This document shows positions 7,889-14,567 of a stretch of DNA of 19,894 nt, piece after piece. The position numbers were made by a program, and so were the translations under genes. Source of the stretch: JAVBKB01 sp031554275 (GTDB lineage Bacteria; Bacillota; Bacilli; JARBTR01); contig JAVBKB010000175.1 of assembly GCA_031554275.1 (NCBI GenBank), positions 1 to 19,894 on the forward strand, in the 5' to 3' direction. Each line of letters starts with the position of its first letter. The first letter of the stretch is position 1. Below the pieces are notes generated by a model, which saw nothing but the letters and a program-made list of their open reading frames with translations, was not told where the DNA came from and made no database searches.

Positions 7889-7916
7889 TGACATGTTGTC
7901 ACTCACTGACATTCTA
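7889..7916 (-). promoter_or_regulatory. Candidate promoter -10 and operator of the alpha-glucoside operon
   Basis: On the minus strand a -10-like TAGAAT (7911-7916) lies about 50 bases before the binding-protein start. A -35 is not clear: TTGTCC needs a 19-bp spacer. Directly overlapping and downstream are three half sites, read on the plus strand as TGACA (7889-7893), TGTCA (7897-7901) and TGACA (7907-7911), with gaps of 3 and 5 bases. This gives two overlapping palindromes placed where a repressor would block initiation. The protein that binds is unknown; no regulator gene is encoded nearby. Confidence 0.45.
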
Positions 7917-7946
7917 TTCAGAGATTTGGAAAACAGGACAAAAAAA

Positions 7947-7975
7947 GAACCCATTGATCGAAAATCAATAGGCTC
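7947..7975 (-). terminator. Terminator of the ytpA/iron-transport operon
   Basis: On the minus strand, GAGCC-T-ATTGAT pairs with ATCAAT-G-GGTTC across a 5-base loop (one internal mismatch, one G-U pair), followed by seven T residues. It lies 10 bases after the stop codon of the small two-repeat protein gene and just upstream of the alpha-glucoside promoter. Confidence 0.85.
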
Positions 7976-7985
7976 TAGCATGTGA

Positions 7986-8510
7986 TTATTGAATAATAGC
8001 TTGGATATTTCTTTCGTAGATGCCATCACAAGAAAATCGAGTTATGCAGTCGAATTTGATATAATTCAAACCATCCTCGGCTCCATATTTGTCATAGCCC
8101 TTGATGACGATGTGATCTTCTGCCACATTTTCTACAAGTCCAAAGCTGTCATGTAATTCGCTATTACATGTTTCTATGGAAACCATGTAATTGTTTTCTT
8201 GAGTATATGCTGCAAAGGAAGCAAGAGTGATATCCTGCGGAACTTTGTATACCACTTCTTGATTTGCATTCTTCCACAACTTCATTATTTTGCTTTCATA
8301 TTTCCCGTTAATATCCACACGATATATCTCTTTCGTTTCGCATAGTTCCAATCCATCGTTTAAGCCATCACTCGAAACGGATTGAATCAATATGAATTGT
8401 TCCGAAGACGCCAAGACAAAACCTACCAGAAATGAATCTGTCTCATTTCGATCAGTGTAAATCGAAACAAGGCTTTTGTCGTTCATAGCTTTTTCACAAA
8501 TATTTTTCAT
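7986..8510 (-). CDS. Hypothetical protein made of two internal repeats
   Basis: 174 residues; I do not recognise a named family. Two segments, about 14-75 and 109-170, resemble each other: both start VSI, then have an SFLVG/SFGLV strand, an FILIQ/HIVIK strand, a G..DGL turn, an I.R segment and end G.YE..I. This suggests a duplicated small beta-barrel, Sm-like at a guess. There is no signal peptide or membrane helix, so it is probably cytoplasmic. ATG 8510 has ATAGGAG eight bases upstream. A longer start at 8594 would overlap the ATPase gene and adds 28 basic residues without a good ribosome binding site. It lies 46 bases after the iron-transport ATPase gene and before the shared terminator, so it is probably co-transcribed with the transporter. 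Confidence 0.75.
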   Translation of the reverse strand: MKNICEKAMNDKSLVSIYTDRNETDSFLVGFVLASSEQFILIQSVSSDGLNDGLELCETKEIYRVDINGKYESKIMKLWKNANQEVVYKVPQDITLASFAAYTQENNYMVSIETCNSELHDSFGLVENVAEDHIVIKGYDKYGAEDGLNYIKFDCITRFSCDGIYERNIQAIIQ

Positions 8511-8556
8511 TTTTCCCACTCCTATATCTTTCTTAAAATTTTTTGATAGCTTTCTG

Positions 8557-9330
8557 TTACTGATAAAACACCATCGGCTTTCCAGTCTTATCATTTGTTG
8601 CTACTTGTAAGGAAACATCATAGACCCTTTCCAATAGTTGCTCATCTAACAGCAGCTCCACCGAACCTTCTGCAATCAGTTCACCTTTCTTCAAAAATAC
8701 TAATTGATCTGAATAAAGCGCTGCCAAATTCAGGTCATGGAGAATTGCGATGACTGTTAGTCCCTTCTCCAATTGTTGCTGTTTCAATAACTTCAGCAAC
8801 TCTATTGTATATTTGATATCCAAATGGTTTGTGGGTTCATCAAGAAAAAGTAGCTTCGGTTGCTGGGCAAGTGCTTTTGCCAACAAGACTCTTTGTCTTT
8901 CGCCACCACTGAGCGAGGAAAAGAAGCGGTGTCTCATTTCAACAATATTGGTCATTTCCATACAATTTAGCACGATCTGAGCATCCTTTTTACTATTTTC
9001 ATTAAAGAACTGCTTTTGAAATGGGAATCTGCCCAACTGCACTATTTCCTCTACTGAGAAATCCATATTTACTGGCTGCTCTTGTGAAAGGACACTAATT
9101 TGTTGTGCGAGTTGACGTCTTTGACGAGTTTCTAATGGCTGCCCTTCAAAGAGAATTTCCCCCTGTTGATAAGTCATCAACCCCATGACTGCACGAATAA
9201 ATGTAGTTTTCCCGCTACCGTTGGCGCCAAGAATCGTGCAGAAAGAACCCCTTTCAACTGCGAAAGAAATATTCTGAAGTGTTGCTTGTTGCTTTGTATA
9301 CCCTGCAGTAAGATTCTGGATCTGAAGCAT
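8557..9330 (-). CDS. Iron-siderophore/heme/cobalamin-type ABC transporter ATPase (FecE/FhuC family)
   Basis: A 257-residue ATPase that powers the FecCD-type permease encoded just upstream. It shows Walker A GANGSGKTT (35-43), the Q-loop LSQEQ (Gln83), signature LSGGE (140-144), Walker B LLFLDEP (160-166), the D-loop NHLD and H-loop His198 (AILHDLNLAAL). The spacing and the DEPTNHLD signature are typical of COG1120. ATG 9330 follows AAGGAG by six bases; an in-frame upstream ATG at 9363 has no such site. About 105 bases separate it from the permease stop. That gap holds a weak inverted repeat, GGTTTGG (9380-9386) and CCAAACC (9427-9433). The substrate cannot be told from the ATPase. Confidence 0.9.
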   Translation of the reverse strand: MLQIQNLTAGYTKQQATLQNISFAVERGSFCTILGANGSGKTTFIRAVMGLMTYQQGEILFEGQPLETRQRRQLAQQISVLSQEQPVNMDFSVEEIVQLGRFPFQKQFFNENSKKDAQIVLNCMEMTNIVEMRHRFFSSLSGGERQRVLLAKALAQQPKLLFLDEPTNHLDIKYTIELLKLLKQQQLEKGLTVIAILHDLNLAALYSDQLVFLKKGELIAEGSVELLLDEQLLERVYDVSLQVATNDKTGKPMVFYQ

Positions 9331-9435
9331 ATTTTTCTCCTTGAAACACCTGTTTGGAATCACTTTTATACGAATTAGCGGTTTGGAAACTACACATATT
9401 TTGCGTTATAACCGAGGCAAAGCCACCCAAACCTG

Positions 9436-10494
9436 TTATGGTTTACCGCCGCGAGTACTTTGTCGCACAAGTAGGATGGTGAAGATCGGTGCGCCAATAA
9501 TGGCAGTAACAACGCCAATCGGCAATTCTGATGGGGAAATGATCGTTCGCGCCACCATATCAGCAATTACTAGAAATGTTCCGCCAACGATGATTGATAA
9601 TGGGAGCACCAAGCGATGATTTGGACCAATAATCAGTCTCACAAGATGTGGGATGACCAACCCAACAAACCCTATCGCACCCGAAACTGATACAGCTGCT
9701 CCTGTCAAAACTGCTGCGCTCGTTAGAATGATTAACCGCTTCCTTTTCACATTGACGCCAATATAGTGAGCGGATTCCTCACCAAGTGATAATGCATTCA
9801 AAACACGAGATTGGAACAAGAGCACAATAGCCGCGACCACAAAGAATGGCGCTAATAATTGTACATGACTCCAGTTTCGCATCGACACACTTCCCATCAA
9901 CCAAAATAAGATTTGACGAAAATTCTCACTTGATGCAGTTGCGATAAAATAAGTCACCAATGCCCCCACAAATGAATTGAAGATGATGCCAGTTAAGATA
10001 ATCGTCTCGTTGGCAAATGATCGACTTGCTGCTCTCGTAATGAGAAGCACGACAAACAAGGTGCAACCACTTGCCGTTATCGCAACTACAGGTAAAGTGA
10101 AATCCCCCATCACAGGCAACTGCCATTGAAAGAAAATGACTAATACTGCACCCAAAGAAGCACCCGAGGAAACGCCAATCGTGTAAGGGTCAACAAGTGG
10201 ATTTCGTAGCAATCCTTGAAAGGCAGCGCCAGCTAGTGACAAAGAGGCGCCAACCAAGAAAGCCAGTATCACTCGCGGTAAGCGAATCTCCCAAATGATT
10301 GCGGTGACATCGGTTGCACCATGGGAGCCGATCCCAAATAATTGGTTTCCTAATAGCTTACCAATATCGCTAGGATCTATTGGTACGGACCCAATCAATA
10401 AGCCCGCAATAATTGAAGCAACTGCCAAAGTGATGGCAATTATCACGAACAAATGCTTATTCATTTTCAAACCCATCACTTCCACTTTCTTCAT
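9436..10494 (-). CDS. FecCD-family ABC transporter permease (iron-siderophore/heme type)
   Basis: A 352-residue polytopic permease of the FecCD/BtuC family (COG0609), usually with ten membrane helices and working as a homodimer or heterodimer. Visible family motifs are RLPRVILAFLVGASLSLAG, GLLRNPLVDPYTIGVSSGA, GFVGLVIPHLVRLIIG with the following NHR, and ELPIGVVTAIIGAPIF near the C-terminus. The start is uncertain: ATG 10494 has AGGA about ten bases upstream, while ATG 10464 gives an opening (MNKHLF) more usual for the family. The gene lies downstream of ytpA in the same orientation and upstream of its ATPase. No binding-protein gene is present, so the partner must be encoded elsewhere. Siderophore, heme and vitamin B12 remain possible substrates. 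Confidence 0.88.
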   Translation of the reverse strand: MKKVEVMGLKMNKHLFVIIAITLAVASIIAGLLIGSVPIDPSDIGKLLGNQLFGIGSHGATDVTAIIWEIRLPRVILAFLVGASLSLAGAAFQGLLRNPLVDPYTIGVSSGASLGAVLVIFFQWQLPVMGDFTLPVVAITASGCTLFVVLLITRAASRSFANETIILTGIIFNSFVGALVTYFIATASSENFRQILFWLMGSVSMRNWSHVQLLAPFFVVAAIVLLFQSRVLNALSLGEESAHYIGVNVKRKRLIILTSAAVLTGAAVSVSGAIGFVGLVIPHLVRLIIGPNHRLVLPLSIIVGGTFLVIADMVARTIISPSELPIGVVTAIIGAPIFTILLVRQSTRGGKP

Positions 10495-10504
10495 GCTTCA
10501 AGGA

Positions 10505-10600
10505 TCCTATGCACTTTCCATAAGGTTCAACTGTCTCTTCTTCAAGGTTCACCCGTCGCACTTTCCATACGATTCATCCGTCATACTTTCATTCATTGCC
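10505..10600. repeat. Degenerate tandem repeats between ytpA and the iron permease gene
   Basis: GCACTTTCCATA occurs at 10511-10522 and 10558-10569, AAGGTTCA at 10522-10529 and 10544-10551, and CCGTC at 10553-10557 and 10578-10582. A related ATACTTTCAT follows at about 10584. Together they suggest about three decayed units of 22-25 bp. They fill most of the 118-bp gap between two genes on the same strand. The sequence is unlike the repeats at 4544-4656, although the unit length is similar. Confidence 0.6.
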
Positions 10601-10612
10601 AATCCACTTAGA

Positions 10613-11446
10613 TCACTGCGAAAGTTTTGACTGGGTTTTCTCGATTACAAATTGCAACGACTTGCGAAATACATCTGCACGCTCTGGTTCGTTAAATATT
10701 TCATGATAACAATTGTCCCACATTACAAACTCCTTGTCGTGAGCAGGACAAGCTTCAAACCACTTTGCCACGGCTGACTTGTCTACAATCCGATCATCGT
10801 CACCTTGCATGATTAAGCTTGGTACATTTGGATAATGATTTACTTGGTTAAGTGCATGGGTCATCGCTGCAACCATTTCACGATACCAGCGCACAGAAAC
10901 TTTTGTGATGTATAACGGATCGTTTTGATCGTTTTCAATCACTTCAATGTTCCTTGTTGCTAGTTCTGGTGCGATCCCTGATTCCATACGGAATCTTGGA
11001 TAGACCTTGTTGATAACTTGCGATATCAAGTTCAACATGGTATTTGGTTTATGTACTAAACCAACGCAAGGCGAAGATAGTACCACACAATCTATTGGAA
11101 GCTTCTCCTCTTCTAACAAGCGGATTGCGATCAGTCCGCCCATACTATGCCCAAATAAAGTAATCGGTAATTCGAATTCTCTAGCAGTCTGTAACCAGCT
11201 TTTTACCGTTTGCAGGTAGACATCAAACTGTTGAATATGACCAGAGGTATTTCCTGCACGAGTTCCTTGACCGGGAAGGTCTCCGGTCACAACATGAAAC
11301 CCTGAAGCGTTCCATTCATCAATTAACCATTTGTAACGACCATGATGCTCCATTGCCCCATGTATAATAACCACTACACCTTTTGCAGGGATTTGCGAAA
11401 TATATTTCATTGCTAAATCTTCTGAAAATCCAGCTAGTTTGTCCAC
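10613..11446 (-). CDS. ytpA: Alpha/beta hydrolase, YtpA-like (monoacylglycerol lipase/lysophospholipase family)
   Basis: A 277-residue serine hydrolase of the COG2267 (PldB) type. In B. subtilis the homologue YtpA is a phospholipase linked to making the lysophospholipid bacilysocin; the reaction here is inferred from that. The oxyanion motif is HGA (29-31), the nucleophile Ser101 sits in GHSMGG, Asp218 in GDDDRIVD, and His248 in YHEIFNEPER. GRYKWLI, GDLPGQG and KVSVRWYRE also look like YtpA. The start is GTG 11446, preceded by GGGAG eight bases upstream. There is no signal peptide, so it is cytoplasmic or membrane-peripheral. It is followed on the same strand by the iron-transport genes, which may share its promoter. 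Confidence 0.88.
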   Translation of the reverse strand: MDKLAGFSEDLAMKYISQIPAKGVVVIIHGAMEHHGRYKWLIDEWNASGFHVVTGDLPGQGTRAGNTSGHIQQFDVYLQTVKSWLQTAREFELPITLFGHSMGGLIAIRLLEEEKLPIDCVVLSSPCVGLVHKPNTMLNLISQVINKVYPRFRMESGIAPELATRNIEVIENDQNDPLYITKVSVRWYREMVAAMTHALNQVNHYPNVPSLIMQGDDDRIVDKSAVAKWFEACPAHDKEFVMWDNCYHEIFNEPERADVFRKSLQFVIEKTQSKLSQ

Positions 11447-11629
11447 TGAAGAACACTCCCTATCGTGAAATTATGTGAAAAATATAATTTGAAATAATCC
11501 TTTTTTTAAAATTATAACCGCTGTTGAAAACAGTTATGAGATAAGTATCAAACTAGGTATTTGTTATCAATTAGTAGCATTAGTTAAAGTATTTACAACC
11601 TTAGATTCAGCGAAGCTGTCGAGCCTGAC

Positions 11630-11644
11630 TGATAATCATTTACA
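11630..11644. promoter_or_regulatory. Possible Fur-type operator
   Basis: TGATAATCATTTACA matches the 7-1-7 Fur box of Bacillus (TGATAAT-N-ATTATCA) at 12 of 14 positions. It lies about 185 bp before the ytpA start, upstream of the ytpA-iron transport gene group, and about 100 bp before ytoA. A chance match in AT-rich DNA is quite possible. The link to iron is suggested only by the transporter genes. Confidence 0.3.
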
Positions 11645-11722
11645 GGTCTCATTTTACATTATAAACTGAAATAGTTAATCCCTGCGACAACTTAGTCGTC
11701 AGGTTTCATTTTACATGATAAA
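11643..11722 (+). repeat. Pair of 23-bp direct repeats upstream of ytoA
   Basis: CAGGT[C/T]TCATTTTACAT followed by [T/G]ATAAA occurs at 11643-11665 and again at 11700-11722, with two mismatches and a 57-bp period. The second copy ends about 25 bases before the ytoA start and partly overlaps the region where a promoter -10 would be expected. Confidence 0.7.
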
Positions 11723-11747
11723 AAAGAATATTGGAGGAATTTTTTTG

Positions 11748-12263
11748 ATGAAAATTTACGAGTTCAACCATAAAAAACCGCAGATACATAAAACCGCTTT
11801 TATTGCGGAGGGCGCTGTTATTACTGGTGATGTTACGATTGGTGCCTATTCTTCTGTTTGGTTTGGAGCTGTCATTCGTGGTGATGTTTCGCCTGTGATT
11901 ATCGGAAACAATGTTAACATTCAAGACAACAGCGTGCTACATCAAAGCACAGATTTGCCGTTAATCATTGAGGATGACGTTACAGTTGGTCATTTATGTA
12001 TTCTACATAGTTGCACGATTCGGAAAAACGCACTCATTGGAATGGGGTCAACGATACTAGATGGAACTGAAATTGGTGCGGGAACATTCATTGGTGCAGG
12101 CTCACTCATTTCTGGTGGCAAAATTATCCCACCAAATGTAATGGCATATGGTCGTCCAGCTAAAGTGGTGCGAGACGTGAATGAAGCAGAGAAGCAGGAA
12201 ATGAAGCGGAATATCGAAAGCTACGTCAAAAAGGGACAAATTTATAAAGATAGCAAGCAATAG
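11748..12263 (+). CDS. ytoA: Gamma-carbonic-anhydrase-like hexapeptide-repeat protein (YtoA/YrdA family)
   Basis: A 171-residue left-handed beta-helix protein that should form a trimer. The hexapeptide pattern runs from about residue 11 to 140 (AVITGDVTIGAYSSVWF, TILDGTEIGAGTFIGAGSLI). Three histidines at metal-ligand positions are present: His65 (VLHQ), His82 and His87 (GHLCILH). The conserved RGDV (44-47) and NIQD (57-60) are also there. A short C-terminal helix follows. Family knowledge: some members are zinc or iron carbonic anhydrases, but for YtoA-type proteins the activity and role are unproven. The start is ATG 11748, with TTGGAGGA nine bases upstream; an in-frame ATG at 11715 precedes that site and is rejected. 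It appears monocistronic, divergent from ytpA. Confidence 0.9.
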   Translation: MKIYEFNHKKPQIHKTAFIAEGAVITGDVTIGAYSSVWFGAVIRGDVSPVIIGNNVNIQDNSVLHQSTDLPLIIEDDVTVGHLCILHSCTIRKNALIGMGSTILDGTEIGAGTFIGAGSLISGGKIIPPNVMAYGRPAKVVRDVNEAEKQEMKRNIESYVKKGQIYKDSKQ

Positions 12264-12270
12264 TTGTAAA

Positions 12271-12308
12271 GGTTAATCACTAATTCGAAAGGTTTAGTGT
12301 AAGCAACC
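12271..12308 (+). terminator. Weak interrupted hairpin after ytoA
   Basis: GGTT (12271-12274) and CACTAA (12278-12283) can pair with TTAGTG (12294-12299) and AACC (12305-12308). No T run follows, so termination is uncertain. Confidence 0.25.
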
Positions 12309-12361
12309 GCCTAATGATTTAACAAATTCCATTTGGTTTCCTTGGCTTTCAAAAATAGTTA

Positions 12362-12390
12362 TTGATGACTGTTTTCCAAACATCTATAAT
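12362..12390 (+). promoter_or_regulatory. Promoter of the cysteine synthase-like gene
   Basis: TTGATG (12362-12367), a 17-bp spacer and a perfect TATAAT (12385-12390). Transcription should start near 12397, giving a leader of about 65 bases that contains a strong dyad. Confidence 0.65.
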
Positions 12391-12422
12391 GAATATACTA
12401 ATGTTTTGATACAAGCCACGTA

Positions 12423-12447
12423 TATTGTACAAAGACATTTGACAATA
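12423..12447 (+). promoter_or_regulatory. Dyad in the leader of the cysteine synthase-like gene
   Basis: TATTGTACAAA (12423-12433) and TTTGACAATA (12438-12447) form a 10-bp stem with a single bulged A and a GACA loop. It ends four bases before the ribosome binding site. It could be a DNA operator or an mRNA hairpin affecting initiation. I do not recognise it as a known site. Confidence 0.5.
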
Positions 12448-12463
12448 CGGATTGGAGAATCAT

Positions 12464-13477
12464 ATGGATCGCATTGTAAAAGATTTGAGTGGCATCAAGA
12501 AACTGGAGTCCATTCGCAAAATGTTTTTTAACACACCTATGTTGAAAATTGATTTGAAATTTGAAGAGCAGGATTATTCGATCTATGCAAAATATGAAGC
12601 ATTTAGCTTTTCAGGTTCTATTAAAGATCGGATGGCGTATTACATTATCTATCACGCTTACAAAACAGGAAAACTTAAACCTGGATACAAAATTGTTGAG
12701 GCAACCAGTGGTAATGCCGGCATCTCACTCACGGCAATTGGTAGATATTTAGGTCACCCAGTTACGATAGTTACAGGTGACTGGTATAGCAAAGAACGTG
12801 CGCAAACGCTTCGCTTAATGGGAGCAGAGGTCATCGAGGTGAGTCGTGATGTGGGATTTCAGGGTGCGATGAAGCTAGCAGAAGAAATAGGCACTGAAGA
12901 AAATACCTACTGCACGCATCAATTCGCGAACCTTCAAAACGCAACTGCACACGAAGAAACGACAGCACCAGAAATTCTGATTCAATTAGATCAAGTTGGT
13001 TTGGTGCCCCAGCACTTTATTAGTGGCACCGGAACTGGTGGTACATTAATGGGTTGTTACAACTATTTCACACGGAATAACATTTCTTGCCTGTATCATG
13101 TGTTAGAGCCAAAGAATGCAGCCTATATGGCTAAAGGTGAATTCAATCCTCATCTGATTCAAGGCATCGGTGGAGATTTCATTCCCAAAATCTTAACAGT
13201 CGAAAATTTCGAGAACTTCTTAGAAGCAAGTGATGAGGATACAGTGATCGCAACAAGAAAACTTGCAAATGCTGGCTTATCAGTTGGTATATCCTCAGGA
13301 GCAAATTTGCTTGCAGCTGTTCAAGTAGCGAAGAAATATCCAAATGATGCAGTTGTCACCGTATTTCCAGATTCAGCATTGAAATATTTATCTGGACCAC
13401 TATGTAGTGAAGATATCATTGAAACCCCTGAATTAATCAGCAGCAACCTTCAAATCACAGGATATAGTGTCTTATAA
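12464..13477 (+). CDS. Cysteine synthase-family PLP-dependent enzyme
   Basis: A 337-residue fold-type II PLP enzyme related to CysK and cystathionine beta-synthase. The PLP lysine is Lys54 in SFSGSIKDR, the substrate loop is TSGNAG (81-86), the phosphate loop SGTGTGGT starts at about residue 187, and PDSALKYLSG provides the residue facing the PLP nitrogen. GISSGANLLAA is also conserved. Classical CysK has NPGGSIKDR and TSGNTG, so this is a divergent branch. Sulfide plus O-acetylserine is likely but not certain; a diaminopropionate or cystathionine-type reaction is possible. ATG 12464 follows TTGGAGA by about six bases. The in-frame TTG at 12452 is part of that ribosome binding site, so I reject it. 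The gene has its own promoter and terminator. Confidence 0.85.
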   Translation: MDRIVKDLSGIKKLESIRKMFFNTPMLKIDLKFEEQDYSIYAKYEAFSFSGSIKDRMAYYIIYHAYKTGKLKPGYKIVEATSGNAGISLTAIGRYLGHPVTIVTGDWYSKERAQTLRLMGAEVIEVSRDVGFQGAMKLAEEIGTEENTYCTHQFANLQNATAHEETTAPEILIQLDQVGLVPQHFISGTGTGGTLMGCYNYFTRNNISCLYHVLEPKNAAYMAKGEFNPHLIQGIGGDFIPKILTVENFENFLEASDEDTVIATRKLANAGLSVGISSGANLLAAVQVAKKYPNDAVVTVFPDSALKYLSGPLCSEDIIETPELISSNLQITGYSVL

Positions 13478-13510
13478 AAGAATTGCCGAATTCATTTTGG
13501 CAATTCTTTT
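13476..13510 (+). terminator. Terminator after the cysteine synthase-like gene
   Basis: A perfect 12-bp stem, AAAAGAATTGCC (13476-13487) against 13499-13510, ends in TTTT and begins within the stop codon. With A-rich and T-rich ends it could work in both directions. mgsA starts 30 bases later, so mgsA depends on readthrough or on a promoter within or close to this region. Confidence 0.8.
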
Positions 13511-13540
13511 CCATTACACTTTTAAGAAAAGAGGATTTAT

Positions 13541-13900
13541 ATGAAAATTGCCTTAATTGCACATGATGACCGAAAAGACAAGATCGTTGACTTAGCAAAG
13601 CGCTTTCGACAAAAACTTAGTGAGCATTCACTGTTTGCAACAGGATCAACCGGAAACCGAATCATGGCAGCCACTGGTTTAGAAATCCACTGCTTTAAAT
13701 CTGGCCCTGTTGGAGGCGACCAACAAATTGGTGCAAGAATCTCAGAGCACAAAATGGATATGGTTATCTTTCTCAGGGACCCATTGACAGCTCAACCGCA
13801 TGAGCCAGATGTCAATGCACTCATTCGTTTGTGTGATGTCTATGAAGTTCCGCTAGCAACAAACTTTGGCACTGCAGAAATCTTACTCAGAAGCCTTTGA
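13541..13900 (+). CDS. mgsA: Methylglyoxal synthase
   Basis: A 119-residue cytoplasmic enzyme that turns dihydroxyacetone phosphate into methylglyoxal and phosphate, relieving sugar-phosphate build-up. All catalytic positions known from the E. coli enzyme can be placed with constant offset: Asp9 (HDDRK), Asp60 (GGDQQIGARI), Asp80 (FLRDPL), His87 and Asp90 (PHEPDV). The phosphate-binding ATGSTG is at 33-38. The protein stops at AEILLRSL, whereas B. subtilis and E. coli MgsA continue for roughly 18 or more residues, so the C-terminus is short. ATG 13541 has AAGAGGA about six bases upstream. The terminator overlaps the last codons. Confidence 0.95.
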   Translation: MKIALIAHDDRKDKIVDLAKRFRQKLSEHSLFATGSTGNRIMAATGLEIHCFKSGPVGGDQQIGARISEHKMDMVIFLRDPLTAQPHEPDVNALIRLCDVYEVPLATNFGTAEILLRSL

Positions 13901-13915
13901 GCTGAATTTTTTTTT
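13886..13915 (+). terminator. Terminator overlapping the end of mgsA
   Basis: CTCAGA (13886-13891) pairs with TTTGAG (13896-13901) across an AGCC loop. Nine T residues follow at 13907-13915. The hairpin uses the last codons and stop of mgsA. The stem is short, so efficiency is uncertain. Confidence 0.5.
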
Positions 13916-14024
13916 GATAACTTTTCAATGTTTCTCAAAACTAATACAAAACCTACCTGCTACCATTGAGTAAAGTATAGTTTGAGTAAAAGAGTGTAGT
14001 AACGTGAATAGAAAGGAGTTTGAA

Positions 14025-14522
14025 ATGGGTTTAATAGCGAATTACATGATGATTGATGAAGAAACCTTAGATGATCTGATGAAATTTGAAAGTGATGAAC
14101 TTGTTGAAGAAATAAACAATTTAGAGGAATTAGAAGTGCATGAGCTCTACTGCATGGATAAATTGTGGGACGGTCTACACTTTCTACTAACTGATGTATC
14201 TGCAAGTGAACCGATTGAAGGAAATCCGCTTAGTGAGGCAGTAATCGGGGTTCATGTTTTTGACTCAGAAGACTTTGTCGGATGCACTGAATACACCGAA
14301 CTTTCCAATATTATTACAGCACTAAAAGCAGTTGACCTTGAAAAGTTGAAAGCGAAATTCGACCCTACAGAATTCGATAGAGCAGAGATATATCCGAAAA
14401 CCTGGACCCCTGAAAATAAGGATAGCTTATGGAATGAGCTTCTAGATGGATTTAATGGGGTTTTGAAATTCTATCAACAAGCAGAATCAAAGAAACAGCA
14501 TGTAATCATCAGTATCTTTTAG
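14025..14522 (+). CDS. DUF1877 (YfbM-like) family protein
   Basis: A 165-residue cytoplasmic protein matching the DUF1877 family, whose E. coli member is YfbM. It has the MGLIANYMMID opening, the central DKLWDGLHFLLT (45-56), the NPLSEAVIG segment and the late AEIYPKTWTP segment, all in the family order. The biochemical function of the family is unknown to me. The start is ATG 14025, preceded by GAAAGGAG (14011-14018); an in-frame GTG at 14004 lies before that site and is rejected. Two TTGAGTAAA copies (13966-13974 and 13982-13990) lie just upstream. It is followed after 45 bases by another acidic protein gene, so the two may be an operon. Confidence 0.85.
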   Translation: MGLIANYMMIDEETLDDLMKFESDELVEEINNLEELEVHELYCMDKLWDGLHFLLTDVSASEPIEGNPLSEAVIGVHVFDSEDFVGCTEYTELSNIITALKAVDLEKLKAKFDPTEFDRAEIYPKTWTPENKDSLWNELLDGFNGVLKFYQQAESKKQHVIISIF

Positions 14523-14567
14523 ACTGACAAAAGTCATTATCAATGGGAAACCAGGAGGGTTAAGAAC

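Larger units (their letters stand above)
11447..11747. promoter_or_regulatory. Divergent intergenic region between ytpA and ytoA
   Basis: About 300 bp without a gene. On the minus strand a TATAAT lies within GGTTATAATTTT (about 11509-11514) upstream of ytpA, but its -35 is weak. ATAAC-CG-CTGTT can fold with ACAGTTAT around 11513-11537. A Fur-like site and a pair of 23-bp direct repeats are listed separately. No RNA gene was recognised. Confidence 0.4.

Noticed and set aside
12452..12463. TTG start for the cysteine synthase-like gene
   Set aside because: TTGGAGA is the ribosome binding site for the ATG at 12464.
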